Positions 45,528 to 56,756 of a stretch of DNA of 64,000 bases are shown here, piece by piece (position 1 is the first letter of the stretch; the number at the start of each line of letters is the position of its first letter). The position numbers and the translations under genes were made by a program. The stretch is from Coriaria nepalensis. Lineage: Eukaryota > Streptophyta > Magnoliopsida > Cucurbitales > Coriariaceae. The notes under the pieces are model-generated. The model was given only the letters and a program-made list of their open reading frames with translations. It did not search any database and was not told the DNA's origin. Location of the stretch: the NCBI GenBank assembly GCA_027186245.1, contig CP114496.1:8706001-8770000 (forward strand), read 5' to 3'.

Positions 45528-47041
45528 TTGAATGAGGATGTCTTCTATTCTCCGGTGATGTTTTTGAAAACGAATTGTCCCACTGATTTATAATAGGTTT
45601 CTAGGTATCTGAAGTACTAATTATCTTATGAGTTTTGTTTAACCTGAAAATTTCAAGTGAGTAGTAGTGTAGGAACAAAGTATGTGCTATGGAAATTTAA
45701 ATTTTGTTATCTCATCTTTTAGCATCACTGTTGCGGAACACTTTGATCACGCACATACATCTTTTGCATATGCATCTTGAGTCAAACCTCTGCTGGTAAT
45801 TGTTAAACTTTAAGCATTCTGAATTCATTCGGTAATAAACTGTTTCTGGCAAACCGACTACCTTAGAAACTAGATATAGTATACGTAGGCGGTAGCTGGC
45901 TCGATGCCTATGAAAATGGTAAGTTTAGACATGGAATAGGGTCACTGCATAAAATCGAAATTTTGCAAAATTGGTTGCCCACTAGATTCCCCTTTGTGTT
46001 TCATTTGCTAGAGACTGATTCTTAATCAGTATCCTCTTACATGTCTCATAGTACATGAAAGATATCCCAGCAGCAGGCACCAACTTTAAGCAACATGGTC
46101 CTAAACCCTTTTACATACCGTTAAGTTGTTAACGCCTTCCTTCCCACGTATGCTTGTACTGTGACCCAGGAAGAACACCAGCCTGCATTTGTTATCTAGC
46201 CACCCCAAGTGGGGAAGTTGCATTGCTCGAAATGGCGGCAGCTAATGATCCAGATCGATAGTATCCATATTCTCACTTTCTTCCCTTTCGAAAATATTCT
46301 TGTATGTATGCTTTTCTTAATGTGTCATGAGCATAATTTTTTTTGCTACATATGAACCCGGATCGGACATACTCGACTCACCGGACATAATCGGGTCCAC
46401 CACTCACTCCAAGATATGTGAAGAAGTTCTTTGATTATTAAAGGAAATAAAAAAATGATTAACTATATGAAATAAACTAGATATTCCCATAACGGACAAG
46501 TGTCCACAGAAATTGGAAATGCCAGGTCAGATAAATAAATAAATAATATGGGAAAGAAGAGAAAAAAAAAAAGCGCTTTGTTTGGGCGTGTACCCAAACA
46601 CGTCCTTAACACCAGCACCTACATTGACGTATCAGGTGTGAAAGGACGAGAAGACCACATAAATGTCCCTCCCTGTCATTTCTTGTAGCCTTAGGTTTTC
46701 GAATCATGGATTTGCAGAGCACGAGCAATTCTCAATTCTTCCTGTCCCGTTTGGTCTCTGTGAGCTCCAATTCTCCTTAATTTCTCTTCTTCTTCTTATT
46801 ATTGTTGTTGCTGTTGCAGCAGTGATTAATTCGGTCAGAGTGGATATACATATTTTCTCATTCGTTCATTTCTGATTCAATCAGTTTATCTAGCTTTTTC
46901 ATTTTGAAAATTTGCGTACATTTTTGTTATATACTCAATTATAATCAACAATTTTCGTTTGATTTGCTTTTGCCAAGAATTCTAGGGTTTGCTGAAGCTA
47001 GTTTTGGAGCATTCTTTTATTTTCTGCGATAAAATTTGGGG
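45528..47041. other. 3' UTR, spacer and leader of DnaJ gene
   Basis: No gene recognised. The first 200 bases are likely the Alba trailer. From about 46640 the sequence looks like a leader of the DnaJ gene, perhaps with a 5' UTR intron. Confidence 0.45.
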
Positions 47042-48133
47042 ATGGATGGGAACAAGGACGATGCTCTTAAATGCTTGAAGATCGGAAAAGAGGCTCTGGA
47101 AATCGGGGACAAAACTCGTGCGCTTAAATTTATCAACAAGGCTCTTCGTCTTGATCCAACTCTTCAAATTGACGAAGATCTCTTGTCAAATGATGATGTT
47201 GAAAAACCAGCGCCTGATATTAGTGAAGATATCAATGGAGGGTCATCCGAGACTGCTTCACCGAAAAAGCCCTCAAATCAGCCTTCAATACGCCGGAGAG
47301 TTTCAGAAAATGGATCTTCCTCTTCTTCCTCATCATTAACATATTCAGAAGAGCAAGACAGTATGGTGAAGGAGATTCGGAAAAAGAAGGATTACTACGA
47401 GATATTGAGGGTAGAGAAATATTGCACTGTAGAGGATGTTCGAAAAGCTTATAGGAAGCTATCTTTGAAGGTTCATCCTGATAAGAACAAGGCCCCAGGT
47501 GCAGATGAGGCATTCAAATCCGTATCGAAAGCATTTCAGTGCTTAAGTAATGAAGAGAGCCGGAGAAACTATGACCTTGTTGGATCAGATGAGCCTGTTT
47601 ATGAACGGCAGAGGCAAGGGAGAAGAAATGGGTTTAATGGATATTATGATGTTGATATTGATCCAGATGAGATATTTAGGAACTTTTTCTATGGAGGAAT
47701 GCCTCCAAATCGGACTACTCAATTCCGTAGCTTCAGCTTTGGACCTGGAATGGGCCCAAGAAATGAAGACCATAGGCCTGCTACCAGTTTTAATATCCGA
47801 ATGCTGATTCAGTTTCTCCCTGTGCTCCTCATCCTTCTTCTGAGCCTTATCCCTTCTTCCGAACCCATATATGCACTTTCGCGATCATACCCTTATGAAC
47901 ATCGATTTACCACTCAAAAGGGTGTGAATTATTATGTTAGGTCGACCAAATTCGAGGAAGATTATCCGGCACATAGTCCGAACAGAGTTGGTCTTGAAAA
48001 AAAGGTGGAGAGTGAGTATGTTTCTATTCTTGCTCAGAATTGCAGGCATGAGGTTCAACGTAGGCAATGGGGATTTGTTAGGGAGACCCCACATTGTGAC
48101 ATGTTGGAGAAATTTCAATCGGCTGCTTATTGA
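47042..48133 (+). CDS. Membrane-anchored DnaJ protein (DNAJB12/ATJ49 type)
   Basis: A single exon gives 363 residues. The N-terminal half has a TPR-like helical segment (ALKCLKIGKEALEIGDKTRA) and a serine run. A J domain follows at about residues 117-181 with YYEILRVEK and the essential HPD at 145-147. Then come a Phe/Gly-rich linker, one transmembrane helix (about 254-271, MLIQFLPVLLILLLSLIP) and a C-terminal DUF1977-like domain. This layout is that of animal DNAJB12/14 and Arabidopsis DnaJ49, which recruit Hsp70 to the cytosolic face of the ER. The domain order implies a tail-side luminal domain and cytosolic J domain. The ATG at 47042 starts the family's MDGNKDDALKC; an earlier in-frame TTG is not used. 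No intron interrupts the CDS. Confidence 0.92.
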   Translation: MDGNKDDALKCLKIGKEALEIGDKTRALKFINKALRLDPTLQIDEDLLSNDDVEKPAPDISEDINGGSSETASPKKPSNQPSIRRRVSENGSSSSSSSLTYSEEQDSMVKEIRKKKDYYEILRVEKYCTVEDVRKAYRKLSLKVHPDKNKAPGADEAFKSVSKAFQCLSNEESRRNYDLVGSDEPVYERQRQGRRNGFNGYYDVDIDPDEIFRNFFYGGMPPNRTTQFRSFSFGPGMGPRNEDHRPATSFNIRMLIQFLPVLLILLLSLIPSSEPIYALSRSYPYEHRFTTQKGVNYYVRSTKFEEDYPAHSPNRVGLEKKVESEYVSILAQNCRHEVQRRQWGFVRETPHCDMLEKFQSAAY

Positions 48134-49027
48134 CTATAAAGTGAAAGGTCTCACCAATTCTTCTCGAATTTTGGCATCTTCTCATGTTGGAGAAATTTTG
48201 TCTGTCTGGGTTCTTCCTCTTGTAATACATATATATATAGTCTATAATCAGGAGACCATACATTTGATATTCATCTCTTCTGAGTTTTGCAACTATATCA
48301 CTCTTTGAAAAAGGGTATGTACCTTATTGTACATTGGGCTGCTATGTTGCAGTTTACATCATTGGAAGCTGTGATGATAAGAAACTATGATGATCTTTTC
48401 TTAGTACCGCCTCTTGTTTGAATGCTTACTAATTATGTCAGATGGCAGCTCAGATTAACTTGGAGAATTTCTTGTTATGACTTGGCACATTATTTTGGCA
48501 GTCTATAAAATTTCCGGAGTTCGAATATCCGTAACACGATTTTATTTGATGAATTATGGAAATAACTCACGAGTTATAGCCATGTAAGAATTCTTAGTGA
48601 TTGGTCTCGCTTTAAAATGCTATTTTCTTTGAATAAGTTACCAATAGGTTTCTAATGAGGATTGTGCATATTTTTATGACGTTTTAGGTTAATTAAATTT
48701 CAGTTCCAAACCAAACTGCAGTTCTAATCGGTCTTCAAGTACGCCTCTACAAAACGATCCATAATTTGTTAGGATTAAAATTTTCATACAGTTAATCGTA
48801 AATTTTAAAAGTATCTTAAACTAATTTAACTTAGTTTTTTTTTTTAAAAGCAAGTGGCAAGTAGGAAGCGACGTCGTATGGGGACTTTCTTGATAGTACG
48901 GACATAACATTAAAATACTATTATTATCAGAGGGGCGAGGTTTTCTATTAAACCCTAAATTTTTAGTAAACCATTCTTCTGCTTTGGAAAAACCCTAGCC
49001 CTCTCCCTTCGAATCCGTGGAGCGATA
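48134..49027. other. Spacer and SNU13 promoter
   Basis: DnaJ 3' UTR, AT-rich spacer and the promoter of SNU13. No further gene seen. Confidence 0.5.
48950..48998 (+). promoter_or_regulatory. Two telo-box motifs upstream of SNU13
   Basis: aaaccctaa at 48950-48958 and aaaccctag at 48990-48998, within 80 bases of the start codon. Telo-boxes are typical of plant ribosomal and snoRNP protein genes, which fits the gene below. Confidence 0.6.
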
Positions 49028-50147
49028 ATGGTAAGATCTCTTTGTTTCTTTGTTCGTTCCATTTTTCTGTAGAGATCAGTTCGCAATGCTAATTTTCTCT
49101 ATGTCGCGATGGTGTTGGATTGTTATTTGCAGACAGGAGAAGCAGTGAATCCGAAAGCTTACCCTCTTGCCGATGCGCAGCTGACGATCACCATTCTTGA
49201 TCTTGTCCAGCAAGCTACTAACTATAAACAGCTCAAGAAGGGCGCTAATGAAGGTTAGCCGCCTCCTTTAATCTTGTTCTAGTATCTGATTTTATATACT
49301 GAAATGGGAAGATTCTGGTAGGTTTTTTTCTCATTTTTGATGATGTTTTTGCTGTTACAGCCACTAAGACTTTGAATCGGGGGATTTCTGAGTTTGTAGT
49401 GATGGCTGCCGACACAGAACCGCTTGAGATTCTTCTCCATCTTCCTCTTTTGGCTGAGGATAAGGTAGTTCTTTTGTTCTCTTGATACTTTTGCTGAGAA
49501 TATTTTATAAGGCAAGTTGGCTGTTTTGTCCACTTTTTCTGTAGTTCTGACTTGCTTGAAGCAATATGTTACACTGAGATCATCATTGAACAATATATCT
49601 ACTTGAATGTAATAGCAGGGGGAAGAAACAACTGGGTTAATTTGAAATCACACTGACTTATGAGCCAGTGGTTTAAGAAAAAATTTTGTTTCTTCGAAGC
49701 ATTAGTGAATCTCTGAGCCTTACGTCCTATAAGCTTAAGCTAAAATGAAAGGTCACATAGGCATGCTTTTTACCCCATGTTCTGATACATGGTCCAACTA
49801 AATGGGCTACCTATACTTGGAATGTGCCCTATATATATATATAACATGGAATGCTGACGAAATCAAATCTGTTTTCAGAATGTGCCCTATGTGTTTATCC
49901 CTTCAAAGCAAGCACTTGGCCGTGCATGTGGAGTCACAAGACCTGTCATTGCATGTTCTGTCACAACTAATGAAGGAAGCCAGTTGAAATCTCAAATACA
50001 ACAACTTAAGGTTCTTAACATGTTCTGCCTTCTCAAGATTTGATATATCTATCGTTTTCAGCCATTGATGCCCTTTATTACTTTGCATTTCTGACTATCA
50101 TTTCTCTTCTACAATTCCAGGATGCCATCGAGAAGCTCCTGATCTGA
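49028..50147 (+). CDS. SNU13: SNU13/NHP2L1 (15.5K) RNA-binding protein, L7Ae family
   Basis: Five exons (49028-49030, 49133-49253, 49361-49464, 49879-50010, 50121-50147) give 128 residues, the exact usual length. The first coding exon is only the ATG. The L7Ae fold is complete: [14 protein letters not shown] is the RNA-contact motif, followed by [20 protein letters not shown] and [19 protein letters not shown]. This protein binds kink-turns in U4 snRNA and box C/D snoRNAs and is shared by the spliceosome and by snoRNPs that methylate rRNA. Two telo-boxes lie directly upstream. The last coding exon encodes only nine codons including stop (DAIEKLLI). All junctions are GT-AG and in phase. Confidence 0.95.
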
Positions 50148-50735
50148 ACTACAGTACATCACAGCTTTGGTATGATGGGCTACTTTGGAGGCTTTGACTG
50201 AAGAAGTTTGTGTTATTAGGGAGGGGAAACTAGTCCTATTGTTTACCTATATCTATGGTTCCTATATTCTATTTGCAATATGAAATGTACTCTTGGAATT
50301 TGTAATGACCACTTATGTTATGCATTACTATGTGAATGCAATCAGTTCTTCTAGTGGTTTACCATATAAATTATTTCGATTTCTAAGATAACTTCTTTCT
50401 GCCTTCATGGATCTGCTAATCTTAAGTGTCTTACTCTCAGATGACTTGAAAATTTGGGCACTTAGTCTACTGACAATTACCTCAAAAAATCACCTTAAAA
50501 ATCATGTACACTAGTTCTTTCCTTCTATTCTCTCTCTCTTACCTTGTCCTGTAGGTGAGTTTCCTATATGAGTATGATTCAGCATTATTTTCGTGTCATT
50601 AAACTTTTTGCATGTGTATAATTTATTCACTATTTCTGCAGTCGAAAAGATTGAAGCCATTTAAAACTTATCATTCCAAAATTTAATTAAAGAAGAAAAA
50701 GAAGAATTTGTTCCAAAGTGGGCGTGTTTCCAAAT
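50148..50735. other. Convergent 3' region
   Basis: Trailers of SNU13 and the minus-strand PPR gene. No further gene seen. Confidence 0.6.
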
Positions 50736-53060
50736 CTAAGCCTCAATGTTGAGGGAATCCTTGACATAGTCCCGCAAGTCCCAACTCTCCCTTCTCAAAA
50801 ATTTCATCTCTGACCCTATACATTTTGCCATCCTACTAATCTCTTCCGATTGTGGGTGAGTATTATCACCAGATGAAAACCCATGTAAATACAAAGAACC
50901 CCCTACATCTACCCAACTAAACCCGACTTCTTTCCTAACCCCTCTCTCTCTCATTCCTCTTCTCACTTCTGCAACTTTCTCCCATTGCCCCTTCTCTGCA
51001 TACAAATTCGACATTAATACATAAGAACCCGAACCCATAGGCTCCATCTTCACTAAAGTCTTTGTTACTCTCTCACCCATGTCCATATTTCCATGTATCC
51101 TACAAGCGCCAAGCAAACTCTGCAAAACGGATAATCCAGGCCCCCCCGGAATCCGGCCCAGCATCTCCTCTGCCTCCTCGAGCTTTCCGGCTCGGCCCAA
51201 CATGTCAACCATACAAGAGTAATGTTCTGATCTCGGCTCGATCTTATAGTCTTCAATCATCAAGTTGAAAAGCGCTCGGCCCATATCGATCATTCCCTTT
51301 CTACTACAAGCGGTCAATAAGGAAAGGAAAGTGATTGAATCTGGCTTTTCTTCTTCCTTTACCATTTGATCAAACAAGTCCATAACTGATTGAAAATCCC
51401 CATGTTGTGTATATCCTGAGATTATTGCCGTCCAAGCAAATTGACCTCTTTTTGGCATTTCGTCAAATACCATTCTAGACTCGTAGATACTTCCACGTTT
51501 TGCATACATGTCTAAGAGGGCGCCCGAAACAATTGAATTATTGTTCAATCCAAGCTTTATTATATGACAATGACACTTTTGCCCGTGCTTAATAGATATG
51601 TCCTTGCCAGAACTGATGGAACTTAGGACACTTCCATATGTAAACAGGTTCGGTTTAGATTCCATTATAGCTAATGAGAACACCTCCAAAGCTTCTTGAC
51701 AAAACCCATTTTGGCAATATCCGGAAATTAAAGCATTCCAAGATATGATTTCTCTAAACCCAATCTCCTCAAATACCTTCATTGAATCTTCCATGGAGTC
51801 AAACTTAGCATACATGGTGATAAGACTATTGCCAACATTTAATTGCGCAAAGAAACCTGTCTTAATAGCAAAACCATGAATCATCTTACCTTCTTGAGCT
51901 GACATATGGGTTGCAATGGAATGGATCAATCCAACAAATGTAACATCATTTGGATATACTCCATCTAATCTCATCCTTATAAACAAAGACATAGCATCTT
52001 CTTCAGATAACGAAATCATACTAGTCCAAGAGATCACATTGTGCCCATTCATTATTTGAAAGACTAATTTAGCGCCTTCAACATTTTCACATTTTGAATA
52101 AGTAGAGATCAAAACATTACAAACCGAAATATGATTTCCATATCCAGTTTTTATAGACAAGCTATGAACTTGACTTGCAAAATTTAAGTTTCTTTCATGA
52201 CCACTAGCCGAAACCACACTACTAAACGACACATGGTCTAGCTTCATTCCTTGTCTAACCATTTCGATAAATAAAAAGATTGCTTCTAGACCATGCTCTC
52301 CCTCTTGTGTATATCCTGATATCATTGCATTCCAAGTGACCAAATCTCTTTCTGGCATTTTATCGAACATCTTCCGAGCTTCCACTAGATATCCATATCG
52401 AGAATACATTGAAATCAATGCATTTCCTACAAATACTTCAGAGTCAAACCCGGACTTTAGTATTGGGGAATGCATTTGCAAACCAACAAGAAAATCTTCA
52501 TGGTCCGAACAAAAGGCAAGGATTGTAGTATAAGTTATTGGGTCGAAAACAACCCCATTAAGATTCATCCTAAGAGCAAAATTAAAAGCATCTTCACTCT
52601 TTTGAAACCCGGAGAGAATAGTATTCCATGAAACAATATCAGGATTACTCAAATTCTCGAAAATATAAAATGCCTTATCAAACTGTCCGGATTTACAGTA
52701 CATGTTCATGGAAGAATTTGAAACAGATAAATACGAACTAACAAGTCCGGAAGAAATCGCAAATCCATGAATTTGACGCCCGATTTTTAAGTCCCGACAA
52801 CAAGCTTTGAGAGCAAGAGCCACCTTAACTTCAACATTATTTTTCAGAAAACCAGTTCGGAGATTGGTCTTAAAGATATCAAGGGCTTGAAATGGAAGGT
52901 TTTTATGCATGGAGGAGCGGTTGATAGAGGTGATATTTGGCGGAGGAATTTGGTCGAACAGGTGGCGGGCATGTTTGAAAGAGTGAAGGTTTTCGAAACC
53001 AAGTGACCGTTGCTTCGGTAATATGCGAAGGGATTTCAAAGCTAGTTGGCGTTTAAGCAT
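50736..53060 (-). CDS. Pentatricopeptide repeat protein, PLS class with E domains
   Basis: A single intronless minus-strand exon encodes 774 residues from the ATG at 53060. The open frame extends to 53174, but its upstream codon is GTG, so the ATG (MLKRQLALKSLRILPKQRS) is preferred; the basic, hydroxylated N-terminus suits a mitochondrial presequence. About 18-20 PPR motifs of alternating P, L and S type run from about residue 55 to 640, with repeats such as DIVSWNTILSGFQK, DLVTWNAMISGYTQ, EIISWNALISGYCQ and FAWTAIISGYTQHG. E and E+ motifs follow and the DYW deaminase is absent, so editing would need a partner in trans. It resembles Arabidopsis At4g32430, a mitochondrial C-to-U editing factor known, I believe, as GRS1. 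The targets cannot be assigned without decoding each repeat. Confidence 0.9.
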   Translation of the reverse strand: MLKRQLALKSLRILPKQRSLGFENLHSFKHARHLFDQIPPPNITSINRSSMHKNLPFQALDIFKTNLRTGFLKNNVEVKVALALKACCRDLKIGRQIHGFAISSGLVSSYLSVSNSSMNMYCKSGQFDKAFYIFENLSNPDIVSWNTILSGFQKSEDAFNFALRMNLNGVVFDPITYTTILAFCSDHEDFLVGLQMHSPILKSGFDSEVFVGNALISMYSRYGYLVEARKMFDKMPERDLVTWNAMISGYTQEGEHGLEAIFLFIEMVRQGMKLDHVSFSSVVSASGHERNLNFASQVHSLSIKTGYGNHISVCNVLISTYSKCENVEGAKLVFQIMNGHNVISWTSMISLSEEDAMSLFIRMRLDGVYPNDVTFVGLIHSIATHMSAQEGKMIHGFAIKTGFFAQLNVGNSLITMYAKFDSMEDSMKVFEEIGFREIISWNALISGYCQNGFCQEALEVFSLAIMESKPNLFTYGSVLSSISSGKDISIKHGQKCHCHIIKLGLNNNSIVSGALLDMYAKRGSIYESRMVFDEMPKRGQFAWTAIISGYTQHGDFQSVMDLFDQMVKEEEKPDSITFLSLLTACSRKGMIDMGRALFNLMIEDYKIEPRSEHYSCMVDMLGRAGKLEEAEEMLGRIPGGPGLSVLQSLLGACRIHGNMDMGERVTKTLVKMEPMGSGSYVLMSNLYAEKGQWEKVAEVRRGMRERGVRKEVGFSWVDVGGSLYLHGFSSGDNTHPQSEEISRMAKCIGSEMKFLRRESWDLRDYVKDSLNIEA

Positions 53061-54351
53061 AAGAACACAGAGAAATGAGAAACGGTCGGGATCAGAAGGA
53101 TGTGATTTGGTGACAAAAAGTTTGGTGGTCTTGCTTTGGTTTCGAATGTTGACTTGTTTTGCTTTTTCTTTCACCTAATGGGCCAATGTGATGAGCCCGT
53201 TAGATAATTAGTTATAGGGCCACGCTTGTTAGGCCTATTAAATAATTGATCATTAGCAAAATAGCGTAGGCCCAAGCATAGAGTCTCCCATGTCATGTTA
53301 GATACTGAAATTCAGTTTTAGTTAAAAGAAAAAATTAAATTAAAAATAAAATAAAAAAGTGAAAATGGTGAAAATAGTAAGAATCTCTCCATGACTTTAT
53401 CGTCTGGTGTATGTACAATAATTTATTTGTAATTATGGACTTTTATAGAAGGAAATGAAATTTGACTTTCCCTAACAAATGACTTTTTTTTTCAAAAATT
53501 TGAGTATTTTTTTCCGTACATTGATAGATTGTAAATTCCGTGATACAGTTGGACTCATAATAATATCATATAAATTTAAAATTGGAGTGCGGGACCAAGC
53601 CTTATGGATGAATCTCGAAGGATATTGATAATGTACTTCGAATTCGAAATGTTAAAGAGAAGATGAGAATCAAGTATTTATAATATTTTTTATTTTAATA
53701 TATTTTTTTTCTTATGATATTATTAGATTAGTATTAGTGTTGGATTTTGAAGATTTTGTTATTAAGATAATAATTGTTGGATTACATAGATTCCAAGAAA
53801 TTTTGAAGTGAATTATAAGTAAATTAATTTATTTTACTTATATATATCAGCTTCACATAATTTCATTATATATCACATTAATTTTATATATAGTTAAAAT
53901 GAATTAGTCCACCAAATTCAAAATATTTTATACTACTTTCTTAAATATTTTATGCTACTTTAAATTATTGCATATGATTCTAACAAATCGATATTATAGG
54001 ACTCATCCCTTTTGAATCCGTTTATAGTATATACATTGAAAATCACTCGATCATACTAGACAATTGAGGAAGAAATTGATCAACTCTGATCAAGCTTTTG
54101 AGTCTCTACATAGAAGATTAGATAGTAGATACTCTACTATACAACGTGCAGCACAAAAGTAATCTATATTGCAATTAGACAAAGGTAATGACTTCCCAAT
54201 CTAATCATATCATGTAGATATATACGGCTTGGCACTTGGCAAGAATTAAAAGAGAAATTGAAGCATTGAAATGGACCACACTCTATACTTTTTGGACCAT
54301 TTATTCTCTATCTGTTTGTACTATAACAGAATCAAATAGACAATACAATAA

Positions 54352-54390
<39 letters not shown>

Positions 54391-56756
54391 CTATGATAGC
54401 CATTCATTCATCCTACCTATCTATTAACTTCCTTTAATTTGGGACCTCACCTTTTAGGCCAACATTGATCATAATCATGAAAATCGAATGGACTACTGTA
54501 GATGTTGAAGTTCTCCTTGTTTAATTCGTTTCAAGATTGTACTTTTAAGTGTCATTATCATATCTTTAAACGGAATATTAAATTATTTCATTTGCTTGAA
54601 TTAGATTTTGATCGGCCTAAAATTACGACCACCACAATCCGTAGCGCATGAATTTAGCGTGGCGGGGTTTCTAGTGGTTGGGATCAGTTCGGATTGTTAG
54701 AATTTTGACGAATTCAAGGGAGAAGAGAGCAAAAGAGTGAAGATGATGTTTAAGTTGAAAAATGCATATAGTTTGTTTGATTGTAAATCTGTAATTTCAT
54801 TTCACTTTAACAATACAATATATAGATACATTTTTAATCATCATTACAAATATAAATAACTTTACTTATTTATTTACAAATAAGAAAATATAACATATTA
54901 TAACAATTAATAAAAGTTTACTTAAAAGTAAACCAAAATGATGCATTGCGGTATGCTTTCAAGTGGAATGTGAGAGTAGTTTTTTGCTAGTTAATGATCG
55001 ATAGATCAAAAATGATGATATGCTTCTAATTGATCCAAGAACAGCTCCAATATGATCATAAGGACTAATTGAATTGTTGGATATGAAGATAACATAATAA
55101 TTCATAATCTGTTTTGCCATGACATACTTGATACCAACAACCAACTAAAATAACTATAACTTATTCATATTTGATCTGATCTACTTCAAACTAATTCTCA
55201 TAAATTTGGTTGGAGAAGATCTAACTGATATAGAAAGAGTCAACGTAAATTTCATTTAATGCAAAAGGTCAACTAAAACAAAATCAAAAATAGAATACTA
55301 GAAAAAGCAGAACAAATCACTTTCTAACGTGAATCACATTCATACTCTTTAAGAAATTGACAGATCCACAAACTATGTTGGCTTTCACCCGCCTTCCCAA
55401 GCTGAGGAAAAGTGATGCCACGATTCAAAAGCCATGGTTTGAGATAATCCTCAAACAGAGGATGATGAATACCCCGACCTCGGCTGGTCTCATCTCGCCA
55501 GACTCGGAATGATTTTAGTGGTAAAACATCAGGAGATGATATACACATACTTGGAATGTACCGATGAACTACGGATCAACAACATGCTATACATAAGGCA
55601 GCTCTTCTAGAGGTTAGTTGGGGCGGAAGATCAAGAATATAGTTAAGCCGATTAGACAGCCTATCAACACTAGCACACGTTCTAAGTCAATACCCTAACG
55701 ACCAAATATAATATCACTCTCTTCAAGCTAAAAACTATATATACATTTTCTAAATAAAACCTTATTATGCCCAATCCTCTAAAAAAATATCGACTTCATT
55801 ATCGAAGTGAGTTTGCCGATCATAATCCCGATATCTCTTATTTATTTCGTAGATATACTATTGGGGACCACCTTTTAGTCTTTCACACCAACATAAAGAA
55901 CCAAAGAAAGTGAGAAAATTTGAACTATTTTGATAAGAATCTTAAACAGCCTCCAGATAAGAAAATCAAGGACAAACGTCACAACTGAAGCAGTCCCAAA
56001 TTAATATGTAAAGCATAGAGCTAGGAAACAACCCATGTAAGCTTTTAATCTAAGCTATAAAGCTAGTGGTTGTAATTTTTTTGATGTCATTCGAGTCAAA
56101 AGGAATATTAGACGTAAGTAGTGATCATCTTACTTTTCCATTACTGTCCTCTTAGACCGAAATAAAAAAATAATGCCACCTAATCAATTAGGCATATAAA
56201 AAATCAGAATTTAACTTCTATTTCTCTAATTTATAAAAATAAAAATAAAAATTATGAAATATAATCAGTAAATTGAGTAATTATAATTATAATTATAATT
56301 AAACTAAATATAATATATAAAACTAATATTTATATTTATAATAAATTAAATCTACCTAAAATTTCTTAAAATAAAATAAAAAGTTTATATATATCCTTTG
56401 GCTAGCTATAGCGAAAAGCTTGTGGATGGGAAAGTGAGGACGGTATACATGAATATCCATTAATGATTCCCTCTCCGTAATCATGTATTAAGAGAAATTG
56501 TCAGGTTATGGGCTTTCTCTAAAAGTGAATCAAAAGTGGAGAGCATTGCTGTGCTTTGCCATGTTGCGTGTTGCCCTAATGGCTGGTGGATCACGTGCCA
56601 CAGTATACTACTTCATTCATGTTCTACCTCTGTATTACTGCTCTGTCGATAGTCCGTACTTATGTATCCAGTGCATTGTATTTGAGCATCAGTATTCTTA
56701 GTATTTGGTCGGAGGGTTTCTTAATAGTTTAAATTTTAAAGAAACTTAGTGTAATT
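53061..56756. other. Gene-poor AT-rich stretch
   Basis: PPR promoter followed by AT-rich spacer with (TA)n at about 54355-54381. Reading frames are short. One 74-residue minus-strand frame (55324-55548) has protein-like composition and is listed separately. No intact gene recognised. Confidence 0.5.
55324..55548 (-). pseudogene. Unidentified open frame, possible gene fragment
   Basis: A 74-residue frame begins MCISSPDVLPLKSFRVWRDE and ends QFLKEYECDSR. Its composition (Trp, charged residues, Pro) is more protein-like than the surrounding AT-rich frames. I do not recognise a family. Sequence just upstream on the same strand contains stops. It may be an exon of a decayed gene or chance. Confidence 0.2.

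Noticed and set aside
50736..53174. PPR protein starting at 53174
   Set aside because: That codon is GTG; the first in-frame ATG at 53060 gives the length and N-terminus expected for the family.
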